Shown here piece by piece: positions 47,557 through 59,215 of a stretch of DNA of 64,000 bases. The notes below the pieces were generated by a model, which was not told the origin of the DNA, searched no databases, and worked only from the letters and a program-made list of their open reading frames with translations. Position 1 is the stretch's first letter, and every line of letters begins with the position of its first letter. This DNA comes from Tetracladium setigerum (taxonomy: Eukaryota; Ascomycota; Leotiomycetes; Helotiales): NCBI GenBank assembly GCA_031472005.1, contig PZJY01000008.1:992001-1056000 (forward strand), in the 5' to 3' direction. Made by a program: the position numbers and the translations under genes.

Positions 47557-49426
47557 TCTATGTTCTACACCTCTCTTGGTACATCGAAAATCTCAGGTGG
47601 ACACCTCTACTTTTCTTCATGTATTCTGATTCATGCTGGGCGGTTTTCTGTACCATATTATTATGTATCTCCCTTCCCAGAATAGAAATGCGGCCTTCAT
47701 AGAAACCCACGACAAAAACAACCCCAAAAACATAGAAAACCATGTGTACACCAATGAGTCTCGAACAAATCATTATCACTTTTCAATTTTGCCTCATCAC
47801 ATTATTCAAAATCCTAATCCAAACTCAAATTCGTCATGTCAAAATATCGTTGACCAGATATCCTTTCAATCCTCCGTTCATATCACCCTCTCACAAGCCA
47901 GCCAACCAGATATCAACCTCAAAAGCAGCATCCAAAAATTCATGTACAATTGCTGCAGCAGATCATGAGTGGCTTTCTCATGCAGCAAACTACCCATGCT
48001 TGATCCCCCACATGCACCACAGGAGGCTGTCAGCAATCCAACAAGTCAGTCAGCTGAACAAAATGTCCAGGGATATTTGAGTGTTTAGCCCCTTCAAAAC
48101 AGGTTTTCTCTTATCCAACGAATGAGGCAGAGCGAGGGAGAGAGTTCGGGTGGTACGCCTTAGAATACGTTTTCTTTTTGAAAATCCAAAGATGGTGTGT
48201 GGGTTCGGTGAAGGGGGGTGAGGATGTTCGGAGGAAAGGAGTTTGAGGCCTAGATCTTTGGGGGCTACATAGATATGGTAAAAACGGTCCGGGCCGGGGA
48301 GTTTGTAGGGATGTTTTTCTGAGATCAGATATATTTTCATGGCTGGGTTTTGTCCGAATGTGATCCACGGAGAGAAATTGATGGGGTGTGATGAGATTAT
48401 CTGATTGCCTGTGCTTGTACCACCACACTCGTGAGGAGACAACAATTGATGGATGCTGAAGATTCGATGCAAGTGGTGGTGGTCTAATGCAACATTGGCA
48501 TGCACGTTTCGATTTTGATGCGGCTGGCGAAAATAATGAAGGATGAAGGTGGCTTGACATTGAACAAAGGAGCATTCGTGGATTTTTCTTGATGTAATTT
48601 ACAAACCCTTTTCTTGCAGATAATGGAGTAGTAGAAGTTCGATGTTGATTAATTTCTTCTCACATATAGCCTCTGAATATGTCATATCGTTGCTTTGTTT
48701 ATCCACCTGAATTGCAGCAAGGCTTCGAGATCGTGTACAGAATGGATGGATCAATTTGAGAGTGCAACTTTTATATACTTATAACATAAGTTGTTATTTT
48801 ATTGTTTCTGAGCACTCAGAAACTATAGAGCGGATTTATATTGAGTGGGAATTCCATTGACCGATTTCTCGACCACAGAGGCGGCTGAACCTTCTCGTCG
48901 GGTTTACGAAGGGCACCTTGCATTTCCGAGCCCTGTGAACCGTTAGACGTTGTCTCAATCGCCAAGATGTAGTGGATACAAATATCATCGTCTGATAGGC
49001 ACCGGTAATATCAACTGTAATCCATGCTTCTTCCAGAAGTTCTGACCGTTCCGACTTCGTGGTTCCTTCTCCAACCTCTGCATATTGTCTCGCTTGAGGC
49101 TCATCACGTGGCTAGATCTCTATCTCGAAAGTCGGAATATGAGTTGGTAAGGAGAATACTCCATTGAATACTCGAAAATAGTATTTTAGCTATGAAACAA
49201 CTTAGTTGATAATATTAAAGACACAGTTAATAGAAACAATGTCAAAAGTTCAAGCTTTTGACCATATTGTGCATTAGCTTGTTTGATATTCTCAGAAATC
49301 TGCACTTCGATATCAGTAAGATCCTCGAAGTACGAGATAAGCTTGCATGTCTACTAAGTTGGGTATTATTTTGCTACTGTTTCTACATATTCCATACAAT
49401 GTTTTTACACATTACATCGGAAGTGT
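47557..49426. other. Intergenic region, no gene seen
   Basis: 3' flanks of coiled-coil C and the minus-strand gene at 49427. Overlapping minus frames of about 150 codons at 48050-48575 have no recognisable domain and overlap each other in two frames, so neither is called. Confidence 0.45.
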
Positions 49427-51094
49427 CTACTTCCGGGCAGCACTCTCCTCCCCTCTCGGCTTCCCACTACTCGTCAAAGCCTTAGCAAACAAGGGCGCTC
49501 CTTTCTTCAATGGCCACACCATCAAAACTTCCCTCGCGCTCTCATGCTTGAGTAATTGAATCTCTACCCTCCTCTTCTGCACTCCTCTTGCGTAATCATT
49601 AAGCAAATATCTCTCCATAAGCCCCAAAGCCTCATCAGCTTTCACTGGAATATTTTCGAAATCTACAGACACACGATACCAAAATTCCTTCGATCCCTCT
49701 ACATTACGCGCTCTGTAATGATCATAAATCATGTTCTTATAATCATTTCGGCGAGGGGGCTTGTATGTGCTACTTGTTCCGTCCTCGGTTAACAAAGGGT
49801 TGGACGAGAGAAGCTCAAGAGCGCGTGAGCGATCTCTGGCGAGTGAGAAAGCGAAAGCAAAGAAAAACCTAGCGTTGTTCCTGTAAGCGTTGTTCCACTG
49901 GCGGTCTTGGAGGAGAGCTGTCCACTCAGCCCAGAGTACGTCCGTGAGGCCACACTGTGCGACCACAAAAAGGTAGTTCCGATAGGAGGAATTTGCGACC
50001 GAGACCCTGTGGGGCGTAGTTGTGATCATATCTTTCAAGTTGAAAGCTTGTTTCTTCCCCTCCTCGGGTATTCCATTCTCCCAGCCGGTAATGAAGGTCA
50101 AGAAAGTGTTCATGCGGTTTTGGAAACTTAAAGTTCTTTGGTCTGATAGAGCTTCGGAATTGAGGACGGAGATGAGTAGTTCGCGGGGAACTTGATCGCC
50201 GTAGCTATCGAAATCATAAGAAAACTTTTGAGCGAGGGAGAGGTACATTTTGAGCGCTGGGAGAGAGCCAGCTTTGGCAGCGTAATAAAGTCCACGGTTG
50301 CAGAGAACTGGTCCAAATTCGACTCCCTTGGACTCCATGTTTCTGTTTAGGTTGTTGAGCAAGCGTAGGATCGTCGAAGCTGGAACTGCAAGTCCAGGAA
50401 CATGGCTCATTTGCGATCGACACAATCTGAGGCTTTCACTGATTGCATCTCCTAGTTGCGACAAACACTCGCAGCCTTTCCTTGTCGTTGAAAACATGGA
50501 AATGAGCTTTTGCAGATTATGCAAATCATGGGTGTTTTCAATCCTGTGCTTCAAATCATCGATCTGCTCCTTTTGAAACCTAAAGCCAGAATTCCTCAGG
50601 CGAGTGGAATCATCCATGATGAAGGCGCTCGCCACTTGCTGTACTTTTCGCAAGACTGCATCCTGAGGTTGAATACCGTGTTTCCGGTATACTTTGGCCC
50701 GATCCTTGCTCCCTGCTAATGAAATATCGCTCTCTCCTTTGAGCACATATGATACAAGATCTGTGGGTGTCGCAAGATTTCTGTTCAAATCGAACGAGTG
50801 AAATGATGGTCGTTTTGGGAGGCCTGAATATCGCATTTTCACCCCTCTTGCAGGCGTCGCCCTGCGCTTCGTATATCCATCTGACTTGTTCTGCTGCTCT
50901 TCATCGGGGACGTTGTCGTGGTTCCTTCCTTGTAACTTGCGAGCGCCATCAAGGTCGACTGCAGGTTGAGGCAACAAATCAGGTCCACGTTCGTGGGGTG
51001 CTGGAAATGTGTTCCATCTTTGCGAATTTGGCGGAGGAGCTCGTAAAATCGAATTATGCCGCCAGAAGAGGCATAACGTTTTCCGATCCTTCAT
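49427..51094 (-). CDS. Putative mitochondrial protein of unknown function
   Basis: A single frame of 555 residues. The N-terminus (MKDRKTLCLFWRHNSILRAP) is basic with few acids and looks like a mitochondrial targeting sequence. The rest is helical, with stretches such as GLYYAAKAGSLPALKMYLSL, and the spacing recalls helix-repeat (PPR-like) organellar RNA-binding proteins, but no clear repeat consensus is seen. I do not recognise the family. It is divergent from SYF2 with only 195 bp between start codons. Confidence 0.65.
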   Translation of the reverse strand: MKDRKTLCLFWRHNSILRAPPPNSQRWNTFPAPHERGPDLLPQPAVDLDGARKLQGRNHDNVPDEEQQNKSDGYTKRRATPARGVKMRYSGLPKRPSFHSFDLNRNLATPTDLVSYVLKGESDISLAGSKDRAKVYRKHGIQPQDAVLRKVQQVASAFIMDDSTRLRNSGFRFQKEQIDDLKHRIENTHDLHNLQKLISMFSTTRKGCECLSQLGDAISESLRLCRSQMSHVPGLAVPASTILRLLNNLNRNMESKGVEFGPVLCNRGLYYAAKAGSLPALKMYLSLAQKFSYDFDSYGDQVPRELLISVLNSEALSDQRTLSFQNRMNTFLTFITGWENGIPEEGKKQAFNLKDMITTTPHRVSVANSSYRNYLFVVAQCGLTDVLWAEWTALLQDRQWNNAYRNNARFFFAFAFSLARDRSRALELLSSNPLLTEDGTSSTYKPPRRNDYKNMIYDHYRARNVEGSKEFWYRVSVDFENIPVKADEALGLMERYLLNDYARGVQKRRVEIQLLKHESAREVLMVWPLKKGAPLFAKALTSSGKPRGEESAARK

Positions 51095-51289
51095 CGCAGA
51101 GTGGCGGATTGGATGTTGTGGTGAATGTTATTGGAAAGTTCAAGGTCCAAATATTGCAGTGGATAGCTTATGTCAGCAACACTAGCGCCATCGTCATATT
51201 TGTTTATCCCAAGAATCACTCTTCCAGAAGCCTACCCACCTGAACCTCGACAACACAACTCTCTTAATTTATTACAACAAACAAACAAA
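51095..51289. promoter_or_regulatory. Compact bidirectional promoter, 49427 gene / SYF2
   Basis: 195 bp between opposed start codons. An A-rich leader (ACAAACAAACAAA) precedes the SYF2 start. Confidence 0.55.
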
Positions 51290-52236
51290 ATGCCTCCCGC
51301 AAAGAAACGCAAGACACGGGCAACTGCAGAGACTGCTGCGGATGTTATTCCCTTGGCAGAACAAAACGATACAGGTGAAACTACAATCAAGGACGCTGAA
51401 GGGGTGACAAATGATGCCGGACCATCAACCACATCTTCAGATGCCGCAGCAAAAGCGAAAGAGCGCATGGAACGATTCAAAGCACTTCAAGCTCGCGCGA
51501 AAACAGGGGCGCAGAAGAATCTGAAAGAAGCAACACTCGAGTCACAACGGCTCGCCACCGATCCAACCCTTATGACCTCGCTCAATCGCAAATCGGCGGT
51601 CGCATCGCACAACCTGATGAAAGCAGATGCTGAGGCGGCAGGAGAGGATTTTGAACGAAAACGAGCCTGGGATTGGACGATCGATGAGAGTGAGAAATGG
51701 GATAAGAGGTTGAAGAAGAAGGGTTCACATCAAGACGATCAGGCGTTTCAGGATTACAGACAGGACAGCAGGAAGGTCTACAAACGACAAATTGGCAACT
51801 TAAAGGTCGATGTTGAGGGCTACGAGAAAGAGAAAATGAAAGCTGTGGAAAGAGCAGCTGCAAGTGGTGGTTTAGAGATTGTAGAAACTGACGACGGGGA
51901 GTTGGTTGCGGTGGATAAAGATGGGACCTTCTATTCTACGGCTGATTCAACAGGATTCGTGGACCACAGACCACCGAAGGATGCAGTAGACAGATTAGTG
52001 AAGGATTTGCAGCAGGCAGAGGATGCGAGGTTGAAGAAGAGGAAGGAGAGAATGGCGGCGAATGGAGACGATGGAGATGTCACATATATCAACGACAAGA
52101 ACAAGCAGTTCAACCTGAAACTTGCAAGGTTTTACAACAAGGTACGTTCGATCCTCTTAGTATTTGAAGCTCATCCTGACTTTCCATAGTATACGGCAGA
52201 GATTCGGGACAGTTTCGAGCGTGGTACAATGATATA
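51290..52236 (+). CDS. SYF2: Pre-mRNA-splicing factor SYF2
   Basis: SYF2 belongs to the NineTeen/Prp19-associated complex and acts in spliceosome activation and cell-cycle progression. Exons 51290-52141 and 52189-52236 (intron 47 nt) give 299 residues. A basic start (MPPAKKRKTRA, nuclear signal) is followed by the family helices: DAAAKAKERMERFKALQARA, RKRAWDWTIDESEKWDKRLK, RQIGNLKVDVEGYEKEK and the C-terminal hallmark DKNKQFNLKLARFYNKYTAE with DSFERGT at the end. The frame upstream of 51290 is open, but the Kozak-like AAAATGC context and the nuclear signal favour this start. Convergent with COQ11, 123 bp apart. Confidence 0.95.
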
Positions 52237-52359
52237 GTTCCTTTTGGTATTGGGTGGAATATTCCTTATGGAGCAGGGTTGTACATAATAGTACAGTAGG
52301 GTGTCTTGCCGAATCCTTCAATCATACATCCTTCAAGCAATTGCGTTCCTCCATCTTAA

Positions 52360-53282
52360 TCAAAGCATACCCTTTCTCCATGACTTCTGTGCCAACGTCT
52401 CGATTTCTGGTATTTCCACTGGACCCTTTACCGACTCGTCACTCAAAGCCTCCACAATAGCCTCAGCAACTACATCTGCCTTCAAGGGCTTTGTCCCTGC
52501 AGCTCCCATGAACCCCCAAATATTCCACCCGTAGCAGAATTGAATAGGAAGCCCCCGCCGTCATGGCCGCCAACGGAATTGTCAACGTCCTCGAGCTGTC
52601 ATACAAGAACGGCGGTCTCACAAAGATTCCCCTCATCTTTGGAAACTCGCTACTAATCGTACTCTCTGCCTCCCTCTTGGTCTTGATATATCTCCCAGGC
52701 AGAACCGGCGCCCCTCCGGCTGCACTTACATACATGAAGGCACCCACGCCCTCCTTATTTGCCTCTGCTGCTAGCGTAATTGCTGAATCTCTATTCATCA
52801 GCTCATAAGTCAATTGGCCATCCTTTTCTTGACTCTTAAGCTCCTCCCCGGATTTTCTCGCCAGTGGGTTCCTGGCCCCAGACTTCGTAGCAGAGAACGC
52901 ACGTCGTAGACCAGAGACGGGGGATTCCCTGCCTGATAAAACACCTTTGTAGTCTGCTTCCAAGAGGATGCCCATGCTGTGTACTACGTAGTCGGCGTTT
53001 TTGAGGAGTGGGGAGTAGGTGGATGGGGAGAGGATATCGGCTCGTTCCCAGGTAACTCTGTGTGCCCAAGAGGGAGGAGTGGAGGATGAAGTTACTGAGC
53101 TCCATGTTGGTTCACCGGATCGGCTACGTTGTGAAAAATTAGCATCTGGTTAATTGGTAATTTTGTCATGTATGGTACCTAATTGATGTGACATCCCAGC
53201 CTCGAGCAACTGCCGATTTACATATCCGAGAGCCGAGGAAGCCATTACCACCGCAGACTACCAGTCTCTTTGCTGTTGCCAT
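52360..53282 (-). CDS. COQ11: Ubiquinone biosynthesis protein COQ11, atypical short-chain dehydrogenase fold
   Basis: Yeast COQ11 (YLR290C) is a mitochondrial NAD(P)-fold protein associated with the coenzyme Q synthome. Exons 53282-53179 and 53123-52360 (intron 55 nt). The start carries the dinucleotide loop KRLVVCGGNGFLGSRIC (G-x-x-G-x-x-G). Then follow YVVHSMGILLEADYKGVLSG, LTYELMNRDSAITLAAEA, FMYVSAAGGAPVLPGRYIKT and KREAE, all matching the yeast pattern. The C-terminus is reached only through two -1 slips, near 52541-52556 and at the C run 52513-52517 (plus-strand view). After them the frame gives FMGAAGTKPLKADVVAEAIV and ends TLAQKSWRKGML. With two restored bases the length is 289 residues. 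Divergent from YAF9. Confidence 0.88.
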
Positions 53283-53646
53283 ATTGAATGAATGAGTTGC
53301 TTTCCCGAGGGGAATGGGGTGATGTGAAGCTTTTATAACCCGGCGATTTCTGCTTGGTGTGAGATCCGCGTGGTCTCGGAAATTGAGTGCAGGTTTGCAG
53401 CACCTTGAATGCGGTGACAGAGATAGGATGAAGGAATTTATTTCCTGAATTACTTGGTCGTTTGGCAGATGATGCTACTTTCTCAGCATGTCGTCAATTA
53501 TCTTTTGCTGCTTGGAGCACTGACCACTCTGCATGATTAGCAGCGGGAGCTAAAACCTTATTTCCTGGCGTTGACAATTCGCGTCGCCCAATCTTCCAAA
53601 CTTCTTACCCCTCCACAACAACACAACGAAGAATCTAAAAACAGCC
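53283..53646. promoter_or_regulatory. Divergent promoter between COQ11 and YAF9
   Basis: 364 bp between opposed start codons. No specific factor site is claimed. Confidence 0.5.
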
Positions 53647-54461
53647 ATGGCACCCCCAAACAATCAAAAGCGCGTCAAAGGCATCCAAATTTATCGCCCT
53701 TTCGTATACGGTACAACCTCCAAAAAGTTTGACCCGGTCTCGAATCCAAAGCCCGAAGGCACGCCCGCGGATCACACACATTCCTGGACAGTGTTTGTGA
53801 AGGGGGTAGACGATACAGATATTACATACTGGTGCAAGAAAGTGCAGTTCAAGCTGCATGAATCGATTCCGAACTCTATACGAAGTACGTCTATCTGTGG
53901 AGAATGTGACACGGCGGTACATGCTGATAATTCCATCAAACAGTGATAGATGATATTCCCGCGGGCGGCGCCTTTGAAGTGCACGAGACAGGGTGGGGCG
54001 AGTTTGAAATTACGATAAAGATGTACTATATTCCAGAATCGCAAGAGAAACCGCAAACTCTCTATCACCATCTGCGGCTACATCCATACGGAGATACGGA
54101 AGAGCAGAAGGAGGTCATGAAGCAGCAACCACAAATCACGTCGCATGTATACGAAGAACAACTGTTTAACGAGCCCTACGATCAGTTCTACGAGATCTTG
54201 ACAAATCCAGCGGAGAAAGTTAAAGGAGCTGGGAAGGCGACGAAGATGATGAGGGGTGGTATGGTAAGTGGTGTGGGCGAGAGAACAGTGGTTCTACCTT
54301 TTCAAAATCGGCCAGGGCAGCCATTCAGTAGGGAGACAGAAAGATTAGAGGTCAAACGGTTGAAAGAAGCGAGAGAAAAGGTTGATCAGATGACGGTAGC
54401 AACGCAGGAGGAGTTGAAACAGAAAGAAAAGGAACTGGCAGATTTGAAACAGAGCTTGTAG
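53647..54461 (+). CDS. YAF9: YEATS-domain protein YAF9, chromatin reader
   Basis: YAF9 is shared by the SWR1 histone-exchange and NuA4 acetyltransferase complexes and reads acylated histone H3. Exons 53647-53884 and 53944-54461 (intron 59 nt) give 251 residues. The YEATS domain reads RVKGIQIYRPFVYGTTSK, HTHSWTVFVKGVDD and ITYWCKKVQFKLHESIPNSI, then across the splice GGAFEVHETGWGEFEITIKM and PQTLYHHLRLHPYG. The GWGEF turn and HTHSW are hallmarks of the acyl-lysine pocket. The last 45 residues form a coiled coil (EVKRLKEAREKVDQMTVATQ) that docks the protein in its complexes. Confidence 0.94.
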
Positions 54462-54741
54462 GAACGGCAGCAATTTGGAGTTATGGATGGTATACCCGCA
54501 ATTACAAGATGTGCAGCTCCAAGATTCTTTTATGCAGTATGAAGCTCCTCTCGTCTTATTGTCTTTATTTACATGCGAACAGAAAATTCTCCTCAATTCA
54601 GAAAGCTGCACGGTTCGAAACCATATTGGTATTTCGCTAGAAGGGTATCTCAATTCAGTAACACAGCGATAAACAACAAAATTTCAACCTAGATCAGTCA
54701 GCACCAGTTCATTACTAGAAAATACCCCGCAACCTTCGCTC

Positions 54742-55732
54742 TTACGAAGGAGAGGGGCGGGAAGCAAATTCTCTTACAACAGCAAAACCCCACCCAACTC
54801 CCCAAACCTCACTACCACCAATCTTCCACCTACCATGCTCAACTTTCTTTTGCAACATCAAGAACCTTCCACATCCGACCGCCGTCAATAGCAAAGCAGA
54901 GGAAATCATGATGATGGTGATTGCCTTCTCGAGGTTCAGGACTGTGGGGGAGGATGGCGAGGAAGATTTTGAGGGGGTAGAGGAGAGCCGTGAGAGTTGG
55001 TAGATTGCTATGGAGAGGGAGGCGAGCGCGTTGGATGTGCGGATATAGGCTAGAAATGTGCGTTCGAGTGCTGAGGGGACATGTTAGGGATTATTGTTTC
55101 CATAAGTTACCACATAAATTGCTGCTTCGCGCTTGAGCGCTGGGATCCTAGTTCTTCAACAACAGTTTCGTAGCAAAGCGTCATATACGCACTGAAAAGC
55201 GACAAATATATTCACATCGGATTTCCAGATTCTCTACTCCGATATGAAATTGGAAAAATTGAGAAAGGGAGGAGAGAAAAGGGGAGTTCAAAGTTAAAGA
55301 AATGAAGATGCATCTCCAACGTAGAAATGCCGTCAACCCACCAAAATGATCTCTAACATCATCCTGCACCGGCAACACCCTCGCAATATTTGCTTTCCAC
55401 CATCGCACAAACCCAGATCCCACTTTCCTGCCGCTAGGAAGTGTCATATCATCCCGATCTTGACCATCTCCACCACCGCTGGGATTGAACGTGTGAGCGT
55501 GACCATCCTCCCTTCTTCGTTGCCTTTCCTCTTTTTTTGGACTTAGAAAGATCTTGGAGTTGGTGGCTTTCACCTCGAGAATGATTTGCCTGGTCGGTTT
55601 CTGGTATGGGTTGGAGCGAGGATTGGAAGGAGGTGCGGTGGATGGATTTCGGCATTTTGATGAAGAAGTGGAGGGGATTGATGGTGGGGTAAGCAAAGTC
55701 GGAAATGGTTGTGTTAAGCTGTGAACCCGCAT
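54742..55732 (-). CDS. DUF202-family membrane protein
   Basis: Exons 55732-55342 and 55070-54742 (intron 271 nt) give 239 residues. The first 90 residues are Pro/Ser-rich and disordered. After VQDDVRDHF, the spliced frame continues ALERTFLAYIRTSNALASLS, the family signature (ERTF-x2-Y-x-RTS) that opens the first membrane segment. Two more hydrophobic stretches (IAIYQLSRL and LEKAITIIMISSALLLTAVG) follow. In fungi such proteins are small multi-pass membrane proteins of unclear function; some resemble vacuolar VTC-type subunits. The start is uncertain because the N-terminus is not conserved. Convergent with YAF9, 280 bp apart. Confidence 0.82.
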
Positions 55733-57850
55733 CTTTATTAGAGAATATTTGGGAGGAACAGGGCTAAAGGCTTATTCGTATCTCCTGAATTCTTGAATTG
55801 AAGCGTGGAATTGGTCAGGTGTCCAATTTGATTGTTGAAACTCAGGAACCTGGCGAATGGAGTTTGTTACCGCTACGTCATGGCATTGTGCCGGATCTCC
55901 CCCACTATGGCGAGGGGGCGATAAGAAGATATGATAATTAGTACGAAATATGCTTAGGTACTACTGTATTTACTACAACAACACAATACCATTCATTGCA
56001 ATTGGTGTAATACACTATCATCATGGGCTTTTCACAATGTGCCAACTTGACCTATTTTTGGGTGGTTGAAAATCTTGGTTAAGAGATGAACGACAGCTCG
56101 GAGGACAATGTATCTCGTTGTTAAACAGTTGCCACGAGGATTTTCTTTTTCACCAATTGCCGTCGACTTAAGCGTTAATCTTACATTGTCTCTACGGGAT
56201 GTCACACAGTAGTATCTGATTAGAGGTCCAAGAAGTCCCCTGAAATTAACCGAGCTCTTTCGTTTCTCCGCGTTTTTAGTTCACAATTACTAGAGCCGAG
56301 ATTGTATGCTGGAACCGTGCTCAAAGTAGCTAGGTGGCGAAGTATTGCGCAAAAATTATACAAAGTTAGATCGACGGGTAGATATGAAAGTTAGCGTCTC
56401 GAGTTGATGTCGTCAAGTAGGACAACAGAGGGAGAACTCAAAGCAGGACGCTCTGAATGATTACTCTTGCAACTCTTTGGATCTTCGGAACATATCTACT
56501 GAGCCCACTTCTCAATATGAGTCAGTGTTTTCTTCAAAAGAAAGTGTCTTCAAGAATGTTGTCAAAGCCTGGCTCGGTAAGCTCATCAACTACTGAAATA
56601 CACCTAAGTAAGATGCTTGGCACCACCACGCTTTAATTCTGGCTCTTGGGCAAGACTTATAATTTGAACTTCAAAAGGAGTTTCATGGAGTTTGCATGCT
56701 TTTTGGATCTAGTGATTTCGTTTTACTCGACAAAGAAAAAAGGACTTGATCGGCTGTGGATCCCCCCCACATAACCTCCATTTTTTTGAACTTCAAAAAA
56801 AAATGCAAAAAAAGAAGTGTTGGAAGTGGAATTGAACCACCATAAATCCGCGATTTTGTCACTGACGGTGCTGGGAATCGAACCCAGATCGGGACGGAAC
56901 CATTGTATGTAATCCTCGGAAGAGGTATACCACAACGTCACATGCTACCATTACTAGAGATGTTGTTAGAATCGGATGTTTGTATTGGAGTGGATATGTT
57001 ACTAACCACCACACCATCTGAACTCTTGCTGTTATTGTGGAGCTGCGAGCTTAAGTAAATCTTTAATGGTACCTCTGTCTATGTTGGGGGATGCAACCAC
57101 TCTCCTAGCCCTAATGATAATAATTTTTTATACCATGCCAAGATTTTTCTACATTTGAGTCGGATCAAAAATTTCAAATCATTGTCACTTTTCCCTCTGG
57201 TGAACACTCTTCAAGTTTGGAACGACTTCAAATCTTGAGTTGGAATACTTATTATGCAAATCATATCAGAAAGTTCAAATGCAGTAGGAGATTCAATTTT
57301 GCGTTTACTGCTGCTACTTTGGAGGGGTCTCTGGAGGTGAACAAATTTTTTCTTCAGCCCAAATTTCACAACACCCATTCTCCAAAACAAGAAGGAAAAT
57401 ATGAATGACATCTCGAATTCACGCGGACACAACTCATTTGATAGCGTCAAAGTACTCTATATTCTGTGCAAGAGCATTTGCTTCAAATTACTTGTGGCAG
57501 AACTGGGATCAGTTGATGCTTCTTCAAGTTGACAGGAGATATGCCAAGTGATAGATTGTGGGAAATATTTTAAAGAACATCGCAAGTTCCATTCATTGTA
57601 AAAGCTCGCCTGCGTCTTTGTTCAAACGCTCAGAAAACAAACCGTCCCTGTGTTTGCGAGGTCACCCATCGATTGTGGTTTTCGTGCCCCAACATCCTGA
57701 CATACCAACATACCGTCTGCTAATATATCTTTAAATAGCTGGGCAAGATGATGACAAGGCTAAATTCGAGTATGAAAACAAATGAAAAAAAGGCTATCAA
57801 TATGTTTTATTGCCAAAGACACCTCAAAAGGAAATAATGAGGTGCCTTGC
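55733..57850. other. Intergenic region with a tRNA-like element
   Basis: About 2.1 kb with no protein-coding gene recognised. The only structured signal is the tRNA-like pair at 56818-56939. Long A/T runs flank it. Confidence 0.45.
56863..56939 (-). ncRNA. tRNA-like element, probably a degenerate tRNA or tRNA-derived repeat
   Basis: Read on the minus strand, it has a perfect T arm (CTGGG-TTCGATT-CCCAG) containing a full B-box, and a 7-bp acceptor stem (GACGTTG with CACCGTC, one mismatch) with discriminator A. Total length of 77 nt fits a tRNA. I could not fold a normal D arm, A-box or anticodon arm in the middle 45 nt, so the amino acid cannot be named. A second B-box-like T arm (GGTGG-TTCAATT-CCACT) lies just downstream at about 56825-56845, followed by T7 and T9 runs that would stop RNA polymerase III. 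It may be a tRNA pseudogene or the head of a SINE-like repeat. Confidence 0.4.
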
Positions 57851-58870
57851 TCAAATGACCAACTCCAATCTTGCCAAAACAGCAGAAAGAACTTTCTCAG
57901 CAATAACATCCTGAAAAACACCTTCCTCAAATATTGCACAAATAACACAATCCCCATCCCTGGCACTTGCAACGTTAAATGTAATCCTTGTTTCGCCGAC
58001 AGCGGGTCTAACACTCCCAGCAGAGAAGAAAGTATCTTGTACAGACCAGCCACCTTTCTTCATACCCTTCCTTGGCTCAAAAACGCCAACATTGGATAGG
58101 TGGAAGGAGTTACTTTGATAGAGTTCCATTTCAGGAAATTTCCCCTCTTCTCGTTTGTCTTCACCAAGGAATTTTCCCATAAAAGAATCTTGCAGTACTG
58201 TGCGGGATTGGGACATTGCGTCTTTTAGTGCGAACTTGTACGCTAGGGCAAGCGACCATATGATGTCCTTTGTATTGGAGTTACTGCCAAACTTGCCACG
58301 CCGTTATCATCGGTTCCAGCTGTGTGATAATCACCCACAAATTGTACTCGAACATATGAGCCCGCAGCATTATTGAAGGCGTCTGAGTCTTGGAATGCCT
58401 TCATGAGAGGTCTGAGATTTACAGAAAGTCGAGAAAATTCATATCTGGCACCTGGATAGATATCTGCAGCAAAATCGATAAGTATAAGAGTGTGAAGAAG
58501 CGCTGTAATCGAGGTGTTGTTCTGTCGACAAGCTGGAATACATCTGGTCATGATATCTTTACGAATTCGGACAATTTGGATAGACTTTCTGGTGTGTTCT
58601 CCAGTGGGGAAAGATTGCAGGATGGCAGGGTATGTTTTCAAATGCACGGCATCAGAAAATAGAAAATACTTTTGGTTTACGAAGGGTCGTAAGATGGTCC
58701 AGAAAAGGAAGTTGTATACCACACGTGGCCATGAAAGCTTGTCCGAGATTTTGTCCATAGTGCAGGGCAGTAGTGGGATTGTAGAACGTTCCATGATCGT
58801 TGATATTTGATATAGCTAGATCATTTACAGATTCATCTAGGAGCTCATCATTGTTGAGTGCCGCGAGAAT
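57851..58870 (-). pseudogene. 5'-truncated alcohol O-acetyltransferase-like gene
   Basis: The reading runs minus-strand with homology-like blocks ALNNDELLDE (58840-58870), STIPLLPCTMDKIS, RPFVNQKYFLFSD, NTSITALLHTLILIDF, ARYEFSRLSVNLRPL, DIIWSLALAYKFALKDAMSQ and a C-terminal GETRITFNVASARDGDC. This resembles the fungal AATase/condensation-like family, which transfers acyl groups from CoA. The N-terminal part, where the HxxxD catalytic motif should be, is absent: beyond 58880 the sequence becomes extremely AT-rich. A -1 slip near 58270-58300 (a T run) and a further frame change near 58790 also interrupt it. The slip could be sequencing error, but the missing 5' part is real in this sequence. 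The family call is moderate. Confidence 0.6.
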
Positions 58871-58884
58871 GCCAAATTTATTAA

Positions 58885-59215
58885 GTATATCTCTTTCTCC
58901 TTCATAAACGTTAAGAAGAGGGGTCTTAAGTCCTTAAGAAGGTTTACCATTAACGAGTAATAAAGTAGAAAATCGTACGAATCCTCCGCCTTTGATTTAA
59001 TCGTTTAACGTTATTATTTATAAGGTATATTATAAGTTAATATCTTTAAAGAGGGTCCTTAAAGTATAACGATTATTATTTACTTAAGAGTAAATAGTTA
59101 TGTTTAATTAATATTTATTAACAGAGATAATTAATTCTTAAGAGTTATTAAGCTCTTAAGACTTATAGTGCCCCTAAGCCTTAAGCTCTTAGGATCTAGT
59201 ATAATCCCGTGATTA
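58885..59215. mobile_element. Very AT-rich block, possible RIP-mutated transposon remnant
   Basis: Composition shifts sharply here: TTAA, CTTAAG and TAA words are packed together (about 58985-59170), and all frames are closed by stops. This is what repeat-induced point mutation (C-to-T in CpA context) leaves of a transposon. No terminal repeat or coding domain survives, so the element type cannot be named. It adjoins the broken 5' end of the acetyltransferase-like gene. Confidence 0.5.

Noticed and set aside
48050..48575. Two overlapping minus-strand frames of about 150 codons
   Set aside because: Two frames open over the same DNA, no domain, no sign of splicing to a larger product.
56723..56941. 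72-codon minus frame
   Set aside because: It runs through the tRNA-like element and A/T runs; the structured RNA signal explains the sequence better.
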